Source: Bacillus sp. WMMC1349 (GTDB lineage: Bacteria > Bacillota > Bacilli > Bacillales > Bacillaceae). From it: a stretch of DNA of 64,000 nucleotides. The stretch is from contig NZ_JABJUQ010000007.1 of assembly GCF_013155385.1 (NCBI RefSeq), positions 2,276,001 through 2,340,000 on the forward strand, read 5' to 3'. Positions 40,326-53,165 of this stretch are shown one piece after another. Under the pieces are notes generated by a model. That model searched no databases. It saw only the letters and a program-made list of their open reading frames with translations, and was not told the origin of the DNA. The stretch's first letter is position 1. Every line of letters begins with the position of its first letter. Made by a program: the position numbers and the translations under genes.

Positions 40326-41681
40326 TCAAGACGTGAGGCGAATATTTTCGTGATGATCTTCACCAGAAACTTTAAGGAATTGTCCTTGATTATACGGATA
40401 TCCTGCTTTTACGATTTTCACTTTGACAAGTTTTCCGATAAGGTTTTCAGAACCTTCAAAAACCACCTTCATATAATTATCAGTGTAGCCGACAAATAAG
40501 TTGTCTTCACCGGTTTCTGTAAATGGCTCTTCAGGAATAATTTCCAGAACATCACCTTCATAATTTGACGCATACTCTTTTGCCAGCTGATTTGAGAGGG
40601 CAATGAGTTGGTGAACGCGTTCATTTTTCAGGTTTTCATCAACTTGGTTTTCCATTCTTGCGGCAGGAGTTCCGGTCCGTTTACTGTATGGAAAAACATG
40701 CAGTTCAGAAAATTTGTGTTCTTTAATAAAACGATAGGTCTCCATGAATTCTTCATCAGTTTCTCCCGGAAAACCGACAATCACATCAGAAGTGACAGCA
40801 AGGCCAGGAAGAGCTTTTTTGAGTTTTGTTAACCTGTCAGCGAAAAATTCCATTGTATATTTTCTTCTCATCCGTTTTAAAACACTGTTTGAGCCGGACT
40901 GAAGAGGGATATGAAGATGTCTGACGATTTTATCAGAGCGGTCAAGCACTTCGATCACTTCATCTGTAATTTGACTTGCTTCAATCGAAGATATCCGAAT
41001 CCTTTTCAAACCTTTGACACGGCTATCCAACTCTCTCAATAACTGTGCGAAATTATAATCTTTCATATCTTCTCCATAGCCGCCTGTATGAATCCCTGTA
41101 AGAACGATTTCTTTATAACCAGCATCAACTAGCTGCTGTGCCTGACGAATGACCGCTTCTGGATCACGGGAGCGCAACAAGCCTCGTGCCCATGGAATAA
41201 TACAAAACGTGCAGAAGTTGTTGCAACCTTCCTGGATTTTCAAAGAAGCCCGCGTCCGATCAGTGAATGCAGGAACATCAAGCTCTTCAAACACTTTGGC
41301 TTTCATAATGTTGCCAACACCGTTAATCGGTTGTCTTTCTTTTTGGTATTGCTTAATATAGTCGAGCATTTTTTCACGATCCTGTGTACCAACAACGATA
41401 TCTACTCCAGGAATCGCCATAATTTCCGCTGGAGAAGTTTGCGCATAACACCCAGTAACACAAATGACAGCATCGGGATTTTGACGAATCGCCCTTCTAA
41501 TGACCTGACGACTTTTCTTATCGCCTGTATTTGTAACAGTGCACGTATTAATGACGTATACGTCTGCTACACTTTCAAATTCTTTTCTTTCAAAGCCATT
41601 TTCTTTAAAGAGCTGCCAAATTGCCTCTGTCTCATAATGATTGACTTTGCAGCCAAGGGTATGAAAAGCAACGGTTGCCAT
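40326..41681 (-). CDS. mtaB: tRNA t6A37 methylthiotransferase MtaB
   Basis: Radical SAM enzyme that adds a methylthio group to t6A37 of tRNA, giving ms2t6A. The product has 451 residues: an N-terminal UPF0004 domain with three cluster cysteines (LGCKVN, TCTVTN, CVTGCYAQ), the radical SAM motif CNNFCTFC near 148, and a C-terminal TRAM domain (about 370-435). Last gene of the hrcA operon, starting 2 bases after the rsmE stop, as in B. subtilis. Confidence 0.96.
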   Translation of the reverse strand: MATVAFHTLGCKVNHYETEAIWQLFKENGFERKEFESVADVYVINTCTVTNTGDKKSRQVIRRAIRQNPDAVICVTGCYAQTSPAEIMAIPGVDIVVGTQDREKMLDYIKQYQKERQPINGVGNIMKAKVFEELDVPAFTDRTRASLKIQEGCNNFCTFCIIPWARGLLRSRDPEAVIRQAQQLVDAGYKEIVLTGIHTGGYGEDMKDYNFAQLLRELDSRVKGLKRIRISSIEASQITDEVIEVLDRSDKIVRHLHIPLQSGSNSVLKRMRRKYTMEFFADRLTKLKKALPGLAVTSDVIVGFPGETDEEFMETYRFIKEHKFSELHVFPYSKRTGTPAARMENQVDENLKNERVHQLIALSNQLAKEYASNYEGDVLEIIPEEPFTETGEDNLFVGYTDNYMKVVFEGSENLIGKLVKVKIVKAGYPYNQGQFLKVSGEDHHENIRLTS

Positions 41682-41683
41682 GA

Positions 41684-42451
41684 TTATTCACCTCTTAATA
41701 ACTCTGTTTGATAAGAAACAGCCGCCAAAGCATAAAGCGGCGCTGTTTCTGCCCTTAATATCCGCGGACCAAGCCCGCAAGCAATTGCCCCTTCTTCTTG
41801 GAGTGCCTGAATTTCACTGTCTGAAAAACCTCCCTCAGGACCAAACATCAAAAGGATTGAGGAACCTTCCGGCAAGTCTTTGATGACAGATTGAAACAGG
41901 ATGTTCTCTCCTTGTTTTGATGACTCTTCATATGCAACGACACATTTATCGAAATTGTGAAGGCTCTTCAGTAAACTGTGAAATGTATGGATGTCTTCTA
42001 CCTTTGGGATCTTGTTTCTTTGGGACTGTTCTGCAGCTTCCTTGGCGATTTTCGCCCATCTTTCTCGTTTTTTCTTCGCCTTTTTATCATCAAATTTCAC
42101 AACAGATCGCGATGCTTCAAAGGGAATAAAAGAACCGGCTCCAAGTTCTGTCCCTTTTTGAATGATCCATTCCAGTTTATCACCTTTTGGAAGTCCACTG
42201 GCAATATGAACTTGAAGCGGAAGTTCACGACTTTTCCCAGTCCATTCAACGATTGTTAACTCAACCTCATGCTTTGATAAAGAGTCAACCGTACAGTATG
42301 CTTCACGACCATCTTTTGTACAGCAAATGATCTGATCGCCCTCAGCCATTCTCATCACATTTACGATATGGTGGACGTCTTCTCCTTTGATGACAAGCAC
42401 ACCCGACGTTGTTACTTCTTGTTTCGTTTGTTCAATAAAATATCGTTGCAT
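41684..42451 (-). CDS. rsmE: 16S rRNA (uracil(1498)-N3)-methyltransferase RsmE
   Basis: SAM-dependent SPOUT-fold enzyme methylating U1498 of 16S rRNA. The product has 255 residues: an N-terminal PUA-like domain (HHIVNVMRMAEGDQIICC) and a C-terminal knotted domain with LLMFGPEGGFSDSEIQ near 195 and GLGPRILRAETAPLYALAAV near 222. It is in the heat-shock operon after prmA. Confidence 0.96.
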   Translation of the reverse strand: MQRYFIEQTKQEVTTSGVLVIKGEDVHHIVNVMRMAEGDQIICCTKDGREAYCTVDSLSKHEVELTIVEWTGKSRELPLQVHIASGLPKGDKLEWIIQKGTELGAGSFIPFEASRSVVKFDDKKAKKKRERWAKIAKEAAEQSQRNKIPKVEDIHTFHSLLKSLHNFDKCVVAYEESSKQGENILFQSVIKDLPEGSSILLMFGPEGGFSDSEIQALQEEGAIACGLGPRILRAETAPLYALAAVSYQTELLRGE

Positions 42452-42475
42452 ACGCTAGTGCCACCTACTAAACAA

Positions 42476-43411
42476 TTATTTTTGGGCAATGATGCTGACC
42501 CAATCTTCCATCGACAGAACTTCAATGATTGTGAATCCCTCTTTTATTAGCGCATCCTTGACTTCCTGTTTTTTGTGCTGAATAATGCCTGATGTGATGA
42601 AATAACCATCTTGTTTTAGCAAGCTGTAGGCTTGGTTAGTAAAACGAAGAATCACTTCTGCCAAAATGTTTGCCACAATTACATCTTTTTCTCCGCTAAT
42701 CCCGTCAAGCAAATTATTTTGTTTAATTTGAATCTGTTCGGCAACCTTATTCAGTTTGGAATTCAAACGGGCGCTTTCAACAGCAACTGGATCAAGGTCA
42801 TATGCTTCTACCCGGTCAGCACCAAGCATTGCGGAAGCGATGCTCAAAATACCTGTTCCCGTTCCAACATCAACAACTGAATCGCTTGGTTTCACATAAC
42901 GCTCCAGTGCTTGTATGCAGAGAACTGTGGTTGGATGCGTGCCTGTTCCGAATGCCATCCCGGGATCCATTTCAATGATCAGTTCATCTGTATGAACGGG
43001 CGTATAATCTTCCCAAGTTGGAACAATCGTAAACTTCTCAGAAATTTTTACCGGATGGTAATATTTTTTCCAGGCTGTTGCCCATTCTTCTTCATTTACC
43101 TCACTGATGGTAATTTTATTTCTACCAAGATCAATGTCATATAACAACAAATTATTAATCGTTTTTTTGATGCCGTCAACAGTTTCTCCTAAAAAACTGT
43201 TGATCGGCAGGTACGCTTTAATAATTACACCTTCTTCAGGGTAATCATTGGGATCGAGCTGGTAGATTTCTCCGTAAACATTCTCACGTTCTTTACTTAA
43301 ATCAAGCGGATCTTCTATCACCACACCACTTGCACCAGCTTCATGCAAAATATTTGAGATGGGCTCTACCGCTTCATGTGTCGTGTGAATGCAAATTTCG
43401 GACCATTTCAT
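42476..43411 (-). CDS. prmA: Ribosomal protein L11 methyltransferase PrmA
   Basis: Trimethylates ribosomal protein L11. The product has 311 residues: an N-terminal substrate-binding domain and a class I methyltransferase domain with [13 protein letters not shown] near 180, [12 protein letters not shown] near 203 and [11 protein letters not shown] near 245. It follows dnaJ by 23 bases in the same operon. Confidence 0.96.
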   Translation of the reverse strand: MKWSEICIHTTHEAVEPISNILHEAGASGVVIEDPLDLSKERENVYGEIYQLDPNDYPEEGVIIKAYLPINSFLGETVDGIKKTINNLLLYDIDLGRNKITISEVNEEEWATAWKKYYHPVKISEKFTIVPTWEDYTPVHTDELIIEMDPGMAFGTGTHPTTVLCIQALERYVKPSDSVVDVGTGTGILSIASAMLGADRVEAYDLDPVAVESARLNSKLNKVAEQIQIKQNNLLDGISGEKDVIVANILAEVILRFTNQAYSLLKQDGYFITSGIIQHKKQEVKDALIKEGFTIIEVLSMEDWVSIIAQK

Positions 43412-43434
43412 ACTACCAACTCCTCATCCAATCA

Positions 43435-44565
43435 TTATTCACCTTTAAAGGCACGTTTTACTTTATCAAAAAAACTCATTTCTTGTTCATCTGGCATATT
43501 CCCGCTTACTTCTGCAAAGTCACGGAGAATATTTTTTTGTTTTTCGGTTAAATTCGTCGGTGTAATGACTCGGACGACAATATGTTGATCGCCTTGCCCA
43601 TATCCCCGAACATTTTTAACCCCTTTTCCTTTTAGACGGAACTTCGTACCCGTTTGAGTACCTGCCGGAATCTTTAATTTCACTTTTCCATAAAGAGTGG
43701 GAACTTCTATTTCGTCTCCAAGCGCTGCCTGTGCAAAAGTCAGAGGCATTTCACAGTAAATATCATCTCCATCACGCTCGAAAAACTCATGTTCACGCAC
43801 ATGGAACACAACGAATAAGTCTCCTGATGGACCGCCGTTTGCACCAGGTTCGCCATGTCCTGATACCCGAAGTTGTTGACCATCATCAACACCTGCAGGG
43901 ATAGTGACATTAATTTTTTTGCGGTTTTTCACTTTCCCTGTTCCACCGCATGTTGAACATTTATCCTTGATGTGCTTCCCGGTTCCATTACAGTAATGGC
44001 AAACTCTTCGATTGACAACTTTACCAAACGGTGTAGACTGTTCCATGTTCAGCTGGCCTGAACCCCCGCAATGTGTACATGTATCAGGGGTCGTACCTGG
44101 TTTTGCTCCTGAGCCGTGACATGTATCACACGTTTCTTCCCGGGGGATTTCGATCGTCGTCTCTTTTCCAAAAGCTGCTTCTTCAAATGACAATGTCATT
44201 GTATATTGTAGATCTGCTCCTTGGCGAGGGGCATTCGGATCTCTTCGTCTTGTGCCGCCTCCAAAAATGCTTGAGAAAATATCATCAAATCCAAAACCAC
44301 CGAAGTCACCGCTTCCCCCGAAACCACCGCCGCCAAATCCTTGATTTGGATCAGTGTGGCCAAACTGGTCATAATGAGCCCGTTTTTGTTCATCAGAAAG
44401 TGTCTCATAGGCCTCTTTCACTTCTTTAAACTTTTCATCTGATCCAGCTTCCTTATTAATGTCAGGGTGATACTTTTTTGACAGCTTGCGGTACGCTTTT
44501 TTTATTTCGTCTTTAGAAGCGCTCTTACTTACCCCAAGCACCTCATAGTAATCACGCTTACTCAT
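43435..44565 (-). CDS. dnaJ: Chaperone protein DnaJ
   Basis: Hsp40 co-chaperone stimulating the DnaK ATPase and delivering unfolded proteins. The product has 376 residues: J domain with HPD at about 33-35, Gly/Phe-rich linker (75-105), four CXXCXGXG zinc repeats ([32 protein letters not shown], about 146-205), and a C-terminal substrate-binding domain. It is separated from dnaK by a terminator-like hairpin. Confidence 0.97.
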   Translation of the reverse strand: MSKRDYYEVLGVSKSASKDEIKKAYRKLSKKYHPDINKEAGSDEKFKEVKEAYETLSDEQKRAHYDQFGHTDPNQGFGGGGFGGSGDFGGFGFDDIFSSIFGGGTRRRDPNAPRQGADLQYTMTLSFEEAAFGKETTIEIPREETCDTCHGSGAKPGTTPDTCTHCGGSGQLNMEQSTPFGKVVNRRVCHYCNGTGKHIKDKCSTCGGTGKVKNRKKINVTIPAGVDDGQQLRVSGHGEPGANGGPSGDLFVVFHVREHEFFERDGDDIYCEMPLTFAQAALGDEIEVPTLYGKVKLKIPAGTQTGTKFRLKGKGVKNVRGYGQGDQHIVVRVITPTNLTEKQKNILRDFAEVSGNMPDEQEMSFFDKVKRAFKGE

Positions 44566-44647
44566 CTCTTCACACTCCCGATTTTCTCACATAAATTAGA
44601 TTGTATCATTTTAAAATATGTTTTTTCAATTCCTTTTGTCTTAAATG

Positions 44648-44684
44648 ATAAAAAAGTCAAAGTCAAGAGATCCTGACTTTGACT
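44648..44684 (-). terminator. Hairpin terminator between dnaK and dnaJ
   Basis: A perfect 11-base inverted repeat (44655-44665 and 44674-44684, AGTCAAAGTCA) with an 8-base loop and T run on the minus strand. It sits inside the operon, so it probably reduces dnaJ expression compared with dnaK. Confidence 0.75.
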
Positions 44685-44716
44685 TTCATTACTTGTGATC
44701 AAAGTGATTTCATGTT

Positions 44717-47144
<2,428 letters not shown>

Positions 47145-47222
47145 CTGTGTTCACCTCCCTTAAAGGTTTATGTTGATGATGAAGAGAAGGGAACATCCCT
47201 TCTGCTTCCTGTCAATCCCGCC

Positions 47223-48254
47223 TTACCCATCATACAAACTCGTCAGTGCTTTTGACAAGTCAGATGAGACATACTGAAGTAAGCTAACGACACGAGAATA
47301 ATCCATACGAGTCGGACCGATGACCGCTATTGAACCGATTTGTTTTGAACCGACCGTATATGTTGCGGTAATAAAACTGCAGTTCTCCATTTCTTCATAA
47401 TCATTTTCTTTACCGATTTTAATCGTGATTCCGGTATCTGTCGACTGAAATAACCGCAAGATTTCCTGTTTTTTCTCAATTAATGACAAGAGGGATTTTA
47501 CCCTATCAATGTCATGAAACTCAGGCTGATTCAGCATATTAATCTTACCGCCGAAAAAGAGTCGTTCCGTTTGAGATGAGGAATCAAAAGTAGCACCAAG
47601 ACCGGCTAAGATTTGGTCATAACTTTGTATATGAGATCTTAAAAAGGTGGTAACTTCTTTGAAAATCTTGTCTTTAAGATCTGATATTGGTACGCCTCTA
47701 AGGCGTTCATTTAATATATTCACCAGCTTTTCAAGATCAGACAGATCCACTCTAGCTGGGAAATTGATCATTTTATTCTCTACATGACCGGTGTTGGTTA
47801 CCAATATGGCAACGGCCTTATCTGGCTGGATTGGCACAATTTGAATCTGTTTCAAAAAGTTCTCGCTCAGCTTAGGCCCAAGGACAATCGATGTGTAATT
47901 CGTCAGGTCTGATAAAATCTGAGCTGATCTCTGCACGGTTTTTTCAAGTTCAAAGATTTTTTCTTTAAATATAGAATGGATCAATGACAGATCCGTGTTT
48001 GTCAGCTTTCCTGGCGACAGCAAATGATCAACATAATAACGATAACCTTTTTCCGAAGGAATTCGTCCCGAAGATGAGTGGGTTTTTTCAATAAAGCCAA
48101 GTTCTTCTAAATCAGCCATTTCGTTTCTGATTGTAGCTGAACTAAATGTAATATCTTCCTTCTTAGAAAGTGTTCTTGACCCCACCGGCTGAGCTGAACG
48201 AATGAAATCGTTGACGATAACCTGTAAGATTAGCAGCTGACGATTTGTTAACAT
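47223..48254 (-). CDS. hrcA: Heat-inducible transcription repressor HrcA
   Basis: Binds CIRCE and represses the dnaK and groE operons when GroEL keeps it active. The product has 343 residues: an N-terminal winged helix ([28 protein letters not shown]) and a GAF-like dimerisation domain. The ATG at 48254 lies 8 bases from GAGGTGAT; seven codons upstream overlap the CIRCE region and were dropped. First gene of the heat-shock operon. Confidence 0.97.
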   Translation of the reverse strand: MLTNRQLLILQVIVNDFIRSAQPVGSRTLSKKEDITFSSATIRNEMADLEELGFIEKTHSSSGRIPSEKGYRYYVDHLLSPGKLTNTDLSLIHSIFKEKIFELEKTVQRSAQILSDLTNYTSIVLGPKLSENFLKQIQIVPIQPDKAVAILVTNTGHVENKMINFPARVDLSDLEKLVNILNERLRGVPISDLKDKIFKEVTTFLRSHIQSYDQILAGLGATFDSSSQTERLFFGGKINMLNQPEFHDIDRVKSLLSLIEKKQEILRLFQSTDTGITIKIGKENDYEEMENCSFITATYTVGSKQIGSIAVIGPTRMDYSRVVSLLQYVSSDLSKALTSLYDG

Positions 48255-48268
48255 CCATATCACCTCTG

Positions 48269-48295
48269 TTAGCACTCTCAGTAAATGAGTGCTAA
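48269..48295 (-). promoter_or_regulatory. CIRCE operator of the hrcA-dnaK operon
   Basis: A perfect TTAGCACTC-N9-GAGTGCTAA inverted repeat between the promoter and hrcA. It is the HrcA binding site. Confidence 0.98.
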
Positions 48296-48305
48296 TTGTA
48301 TTTCA

Positions 48306-48334
48306 AAATTACCAAACTGAAATCAAAATGTCAA
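48306..48334 (-). promoter_or_regulatory. SigA-type promoter of the hrcA operon
   Basis: On the minus strand a perfect TTGACA (48329-48334), 17 bases, then TAATTT (48306-48311), ten bases upstream of CIRCE. The -35 touches the hemW stop codon. Confidence 0.8.
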
Positions 48335-49474
48335 TTATAACTCACCTAAGAATGATTGAAATACTTCATTCCCCAACAATTTTCCAGTATGTGTTAAACA
48401 TACATTTGTATTTGTGTTCTTGATCAGACCTTTTTGTTCAAGAGAATGTAAAACATCTGGAAAAAGCTCATCAAGGGACTGACCGTACTTGTTGAAGAAT
48501 CGAGTTTTACAAACACCTGTTATCTTTCGAAGACCGAGAAACAGTTCTTCTTCAATCTGCTCATTTTTTGTGACACGATGAGTTTCCTTATAAGGAAAGC
48601 CACTGCTGTCAATTCGGTCAATATACTGTTTAACAGGCCCTGCGTTTACAGTCCTGATCCCATTCATATATCCGTGTGCGCCTGCTCCAAACCCAAAATA
48701 CTCTTCATTACTCCAATATGTGAGGTTATGCTTACTTTCAAACCCTTTTTTGGCAAAGTTACTGATTTCATATTGATGAATATCTGCCTCACTCATCTTT
48801 TTCATGACCAATTCGTACATTTCTGCTTCACGATCCTGTGGCGGCAGACGGAGGCGGCCTTTTTTTGCCAGGTTATAAAAAACAGTTTTAGGCTCAACAA
48901 TTAGCGAATAAACGGAATAATGTTCAGCATCAAGCGAAAGTGCTGTATCAAGTGAAGCAGCGAGCTGATCAATGGTTTGCTCAGGCAGTCCAAACATAAG
49001 ATCCAAGCTAATATTATCAAACCCAATCGCTCTCGCTCTATCAAAAGAGCTTAGCACATCTTTCTGTTTGTGAACTCTGCCAATTTTTTTTAACAGATCG
49101 TCTTCAAAAGTCTGAACACCAAAGCTCAGCCTGTCTACACCCGCATTTTTTAAAATGGTAAGCTTTTCAGCTTCAAGATCATCTGGATTAGCTTCAACAG
49201 TAAATTCAAGCAATTGTTCAGATGGTTTTAAAATAGTTATAATCCCATCAAGCAACCGTTCAAGCTGTTTGGCGGATAATGAAGTCGGTGTGCCACCACC
49301 GATAAAAATCGTTGTCAACTCAGGGTAACCAGAGGCTTCCATTGAATTCACCATTTCTTTTTCCAATGCATTTAAATACTCATCAACGGGCTGGCTATGA
49401 TAAAAGAATTTATTAAAATCGCAATAATGGCAAATGTGTTCGCAAAATGGAATATGGATATAGGCTGATTTCAT
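48335..49474 (-). CDS. hemW: Radical SAM protein HemW
   Basis: HemN-like heme chaperone, often mislabelled coproporphyrinogen dehydrogenase. The product has 379 residues with the radical SAM motif CEHICHYC near 11 (IHIPFCEHICHYCDF), GGGTPTSL near 60 and a HemN C-terminal domain. It lacks an extra N-terminal extension typical of true HemN. The ATG at 49474 follows AAGGTG by 6 bases. It lies just downstream of lepA. Confidence 0.93.
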   Translation of the reverse strand: MKSAYIHIPFCEHICHYCDFNKFFYHSQPVDEYLNALEKEMVNSMEASGYPELTTIFIGGGTPTSLSAKQLERLLDGIITILKPSEQLLEFTVEANPDDLEAEKLTILKNAGVDRLSFGVQTFEDDLLKKIGRVHKQKDVLSSFDRARAIGFDNISLDLMFGLPEQTIDQLAASLDTALSLDAEHYSVYSLIVEPKTVFYNLAKKGRLRLPPQDREAEMYELVMKKMSEADIHQYEISNFAKKGFESKHNLTYWSNEEYFGFGAGAHGYMNGIRTVNAGPVKQYIDRIDSSGFPYKETHRVTKNEQIEEELFLGLRKITGVCKTRFFNKYGQSLDELFPDVLHSLEQKGLIKNTNTNVCLTHTGKLLGNEVFQSFLGEL

Positions 49475-49498
49475 TGTTTTCACCTTCTTTACAGGAAG

Positions 49499-49523
49499 AA
49501 GCCGCAGTGTTTTAAGCTGCGGC
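49499..49523 (-). terminator. Hairpin between lepA and hemW
   Basis: AGCCGCAG and its complement pair across a 9-base loop. The T run on the minus strand is poor, so termination may be partial. Confidence 0.5.
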
Positions 49524-49531
49524 TAGTCTGC

Positions 49532-51370
49532 TTATGATTTTTGACCGCTATCATCCATTTTCAGAACAGCCATAAAGGCTTCCTGTGGAACTTCGACAGA
49601 GCCAACCTGTTTCATTCTTCGCTTACCTTCTTTTTGCTTTTCAAGAAGTTTTCGTTTTCTGGAAATATCACCGCCATAACATTTTGCCAGCACGTTTTTA
49701 CGCATGGCCTTAATTGTAGAACGGGCAATAATTTTCTGTCCGATGGCAGCCTGAACTGGCACTTCAAACTGTTGACGCGGAATGAGTTCTTTTAACTTTT
49801 CAACAATGACTTTTCCACGTTCATAAGCATAGTCACGATGAACAATAAAGGATAGAGCATCGATTTTTTCGGCGTTCAGCATGATATCCATTTTCACAAG
49901 CTTAGATGGTCTATATCCGATCAATTCATAATCAAATGACGCATAACCCTTTGTATTTGATTTTAATTGATCAAAAAATTCATAAACAATCTCTGCAAGC
50001 GGAATTTCATAAACAATGCTGACTCGGTTGGCATCAAGATATTGCATGTCGATGAACTGTCCGCGTTTTCCTTGACACAATTCCATGACAGCTCCGACAA
50101 AATCATTAGGTACCATCATGGTCGCTTTTACAAACGGCTCCTCAACTCGTTCAATCTTCTGCGGATCAGGCATATTGGCTGGGTTGTCGACCACAAGCTT
50201 TTCATCATCTGTCATATACACCTCATAAATAACACTTGGTGCCGTTGTAATCAGATCGATTTTAAACTCCCGCTCAATCCGCTCTTGAATGATTTCCATA
50301 TGCAGCATTCCTAAAAATCCGCAGCGAAAACCGAAACCAAGCGCTTGCGAAGTTTCCGCTTCATATTGAAGTGACGAGTCATTCAGCTCGAGTTTTTCCA
50401 AGGCTTCTCGTAAATCATTATACTTCGCCGTATCAATTGGATACATTCCGCAATACACCATGGGGTTTAGTTTTCTGTAACCTGGTAAAGCTTCAGGAGC
50501 TGGATTTTCTGCACCTGTAATCGTGTCTCCTACCCGGGTATCTCCGACGTTTTTGATAGCTGCCGTCAGAAACCCGACATCCCCCACAGTTAATTCGTCG
50601 ACAGGAACCGCTTTCGGTGTAAATACACCAACTTCAGTTACTTCAAATTCTTTGCCTGTCGCCATCATCTTAATTTTTTGACCTGCCTTAACTGTCCCTT
50701 GAACAACTCTAATATAAGCAACAACACCTCTGTATGCGTCATACAGAGAATCGAAGATTAAAGCTTGTAAAGGCGCCTCAGGATCACCATTTGGAGCAGG
50801 AACTTTCTCAACAATTTGTTCCAATATATCTTCAATCCCGATACCGGCTTTGGCAGATGCAAGTACAGCCTCAGAAGCATCAAGTCCAATGACATCTTCA
50901 ACTTCCTGGCGAACTCGTTCAGGCTCTGCGCTCGGAAGGTCAATCTTGTTGATAACCGGAAGAATTTCAAGGTCATTATCAAGGGCAAGATAAACGTTTG
51001 CAAGTGTTTGCGCTTCAATCCCTTGAGCAGCATCGACAACAAGAATTGCACCTTCACACGCAGCCAAGCTCCTTGAAACTTCATAGGTGAAGTCTACATG
51101 TCCTGGGGTATCGATGAGGTGAAAAATATATTCTTCTCCATCTTGTGCTTTATATTTGAGCTGAACGGAGTTTAATTTAATCGTAATGCCTCTTTCACGT
51201 TCCAAATCCATTGAGTCGAGCAATTGTTCTTTCATTTCTCTTTGAGTGATAGCCGCCGTCTTTTCCAATATTCGGTCTGCAAGTGTTGATTTTCCGTGGT
51301 CTATATGGGCGATAATAGAGAAATTGCGAATTCTCGACTGTCTTTGTAATCGTTTTTCTTTATCTGTCAC
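49532..51370 (-). CDS. lepA: Elongation factor 4 (LepA)
   Basis: Ribosome-bound GTPase related to EF-G, implicated in back-translocation and in initiation. The product has 612 residues: G1 AHIDHGKST near 20, RGIT switch near 55, DTPGHVDF near 80, NKIDLPSA near 135, then EF-G-like domains II, III and V and the LepA-specific C-terminal domain ending in basic [16 protein letters not shown]. The GTG at 51370 after AGGAG gives the B. subtilis length. Confidence 0.97.
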   Translation of the reverse strand: MTDKEKRLQRQSRIRNFSIIAHIDHGKSTLADRILEKTAAITQREMKEQLLDSMDLERERGITIKLNSVQLKYKAQDGEEYIFHLIDTPGHVDFTYEVSRSLAACEGAILVVDAAQGIEAQTLANVYLALDNDLEILPVINKIDLPSAEPERVRQEVEDVIGLDASEAVLASAKAGIGIEDILEQIVEKVPAPNGDPEAPLQALIFDSLYDAYRGVVAYIRVVQGTVKAGQKIKMMATGKEFEVTEVGVFTPKAVPVDELTVGDVGFLTAAIKNVGDTRVGDTITGAENPAPEALPGYRKLNPMVYCGMYPIDTAKYNDLREALEKLELNDSSLQYEAETSQALGFGFRCGFLGMLHMEIIQERIEREFKIDLITTAPSVIYEVYMTDDEKLVVDNPANMPDPQKIERVEEPFVKATMMVPNDFVGAVMELCQGKRGQFIDMQYLDANRVSIVYEIPLAEIVYEFFDQLKSNTKGYASFDYELIGYRPSKLVKMDIMLNAEKIDALSFIVHRDYAYERGKVIVEKLKELIPRQQFEVPVQAAIGQKIIARSTIKAMRKNVLAKCYGGDISRKRKLLEKQKEGKRRMKQVGSVEVPQEAFMAVLKMDDSGQKS

Positions 51371-51492
51371 ACTAATCACTCCTACTATTAAACGCAAGTT
51401 GCGCTAGGTTAGATTATATCAATAGGGGTGTTAAGATTCAATCTCTAGAAAACATATAGTGAATGGATACGATCTTTGAGACCATAAAACAC

Positions 51493-51520
51493 AAAAAAAC
51501 GGGCGAAGGTCTCCCGTTTT
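51493..51520 (-). terminator. Terminator of spoIIP-yqxA
   Basis: AAAACGGG (51496-51503) pairs with CCCGTTTT (51513-51520); seven T follow on the minus strand. Confidence 0.85.
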
Positions 51521-51843
51521 CACTCTATTTTTTCCTTTATCCAGTTAAAAACAAACTTAGCTGAGTTTGTGATCGAGTCAGCCAATACCCGACCTGCTGA
51601 AGAAAACAAGTTAAATGCTTCCAACTGTTCAAGTTCTTTCTGCTTTTCCTCCAAATCAATTTCATGTCCTAGAACAGAAGCCTCTTTTATTTTCCCTTTA
51701 GAAATACTGAATGCTCCTTTTAAGTCAGGATCACTGTAACCCTTCATTTCCAACATTCCTTGATTTGCCTGTTGCATACCGAGAAGAACGCCAAACAACA
51801 TGATGACAGAAACCAATATCGATTTTCCGATAAAAGATGCCAT
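51520..51843 (-). CDS. yqxA: DUF3679 protein YqxA
   Basis: A 107-residue protein. One N-terminal membrane helix (7-24) is followed by a charged region with an EKQKELEQLEAFN helix near 65-77. It is of the DUF3679 family and always next to spoIIP in Bacillus. The function is unknown; sporulation expression is inferred from its neighbour. Confidence 0.82.
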   Translation of the reverse strand: MASFIGKSILVSVIMLFGVLLGMQQANQGMLEMKGYSDPDLKGAFSISKGKIKEASVLGHEIDLEEKQKELEQLEAFNLFSSAGRVLADSITNSAKFVFNWIKEKIE

Positions 51844-51857
51844 TTTATCACCTGCTT

Positions 51858-53060
51858 CTACTGTTTTTTCTTATTTTTTTCATCTGAACCAGCATCAACT
51901 TTCTCCGCTTCCCAAAACATCTCACTGAACACATCAGCTGTTGCGTCAGCAGCTCTCTCAAGCTCTTTTCGGTTATTATCTACACCACCAAATTCTATTA
52001 ATATCGATCGTTCATTTAAATCTTGATTATATACTCCATTATCCCCAGCAGCCCCTTTTGATATAACACCCCGACTTAAGCCCGGATATTTTTTTTCCAG
52101 CCGTTCATGCAGCTCTTTTGCCAGCTTAAAGTTAGCTTCAAAATTAGAGCTTTTCTTACCAATCACAAATGCAATCCGCGCATACTTTTTCCCGCCAATC
52201 TTTGTAGTCGTTGCTTTTTTTCGTTGTGCATCCCGGTGAATATCGATAAAATACTGCAAATTTTTGTTTTTAGCCATTGCCTCCTTAATAGCTGGTCTTG
52301 ATTCATCATATGAACGCGCATAATTCCAGCCTTTTTTCTTCAGGTTTGCTTGAAAATCCGTTTTATCAATTGAAACACCCACCCCTTGTGACTCGAGTGC
52401 TTGACCAAGCATATCACTGACAAGTGTGATATTCGCTTTTGAATGAAGGGCCAGATCAGGATCTGTCTCACCCTTTAAAAAAGGGAGATAGGATTCTGTA
52501 TTATGAGTGTTATAAATAAACACTACTTTTCGGTCACCTGTTGATTGTTTAGGTGAATTTTCATCTTTTTTCTGTTTGTCTTCTCCTTCAAGTTCAGCAA
52601 GATTCGCCTCTCTTTCTTCTTTTAACACTTCAGCCGGCGGTGAAGATTCAGAGGGCATATTTGTATAATTCGTTCCTTTGCCGGCCACAAGAATATCTGA
52701 GTCAAATTGAGCAAAGCCAGGGAGTTCTCGTCCGAGAAAACTTCGCGGATCTTTTAAATTAATGCTTGTTGCTAGTTTTAAAATAAGAGGGGATAACTGA
52801 AAACCTTCTTTCGAATTGGGAATTTCAGATACAAAATAGTGGTTTTCCATTCCTAAAATAAGTCCATAGGTTTCGCCTGCTAGCTCATTGGCCACCCGAT
52901 AAAATGGTGAAGACGGCCTTAGTTCCGGACGAAGAGATGTAAGAACTCCAGATAAAATAAATGTCAGCAGCAAACCGACGATGAATAAGAAAACGGTTTT
53001 TGCCGCAGTTCTCCCATTGACCGTTAACATCAATTCAACGTTTCTTCCTTTTTTTCTCAT
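51858..53060 (-). CDS. spoIIP: Stage II sporulation protein P (SpoIIP)
   Basis: Peptidoglycan amidase and endopeptidase that thins the septum and drives engulfment with SpoIID and SpoIIM. The product has 400 residues: a membrane anchor (22-42), an external linker, and the catalytic domain with IYNTHNTESYLPF near 180 and FIDIHRDAQRKK near 255 that bind zinc. The ATG at 53060 lies 7 bases from GGAGGG. It follows gpr and precedes yqxA. Confidence 0.96.
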   Translation of the reverse strand: MRKKGRNVELMLTVNGRTAAKTVFLFIVGLLLTFILSGVLTSLRPELRPSSPFYRVANELAGETYGLILGMENHYFVSEIPNSKEGFQLSPLILKLATSINLKDPRSFLGRELPGFAQFDSDILVAGKGTNYTNMPSESSPPAEVLKEEREANLAELEGEDKQKKDENSPKQSTGDRKVVFIYNTHNTESYLPFLKGETDPDLALHSKANITLVSDMLGQALESQGVGVSIDKTDFQANLKKKGWNYARSYDESRPAIKEAMAKNKNLQYFIDIHRDAQRKKATTTKIGGKKYARIAFVIGKKSSNFEANFKLAKELHERLEKKYPGLSRGVISKGAAGDNGVYNQDLNERSILIEFGGVDNNRKELERAADATADVFSEMFWEAEKVDAGSDEKNKKKQ

Positions 53061-53140
53061 CGGAAATCCCTCCATAGCTTGTCTAGTAAATAGACTATGA
53101 ACAAGCTAGAGGAAGTAGAACAAGTTCATCAATACAACCT

Positions 53141-53165
53141 AAAAAAGGCGACTATAGCAGCCGCC
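53141..53165 (-). terminator. Terminator of gpr
   Basis: GGCGGCT pairs with AGTCGCC, one mismatch, followed by six T on the minus strand, just after the gpr stop. Confidence 0.7.
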
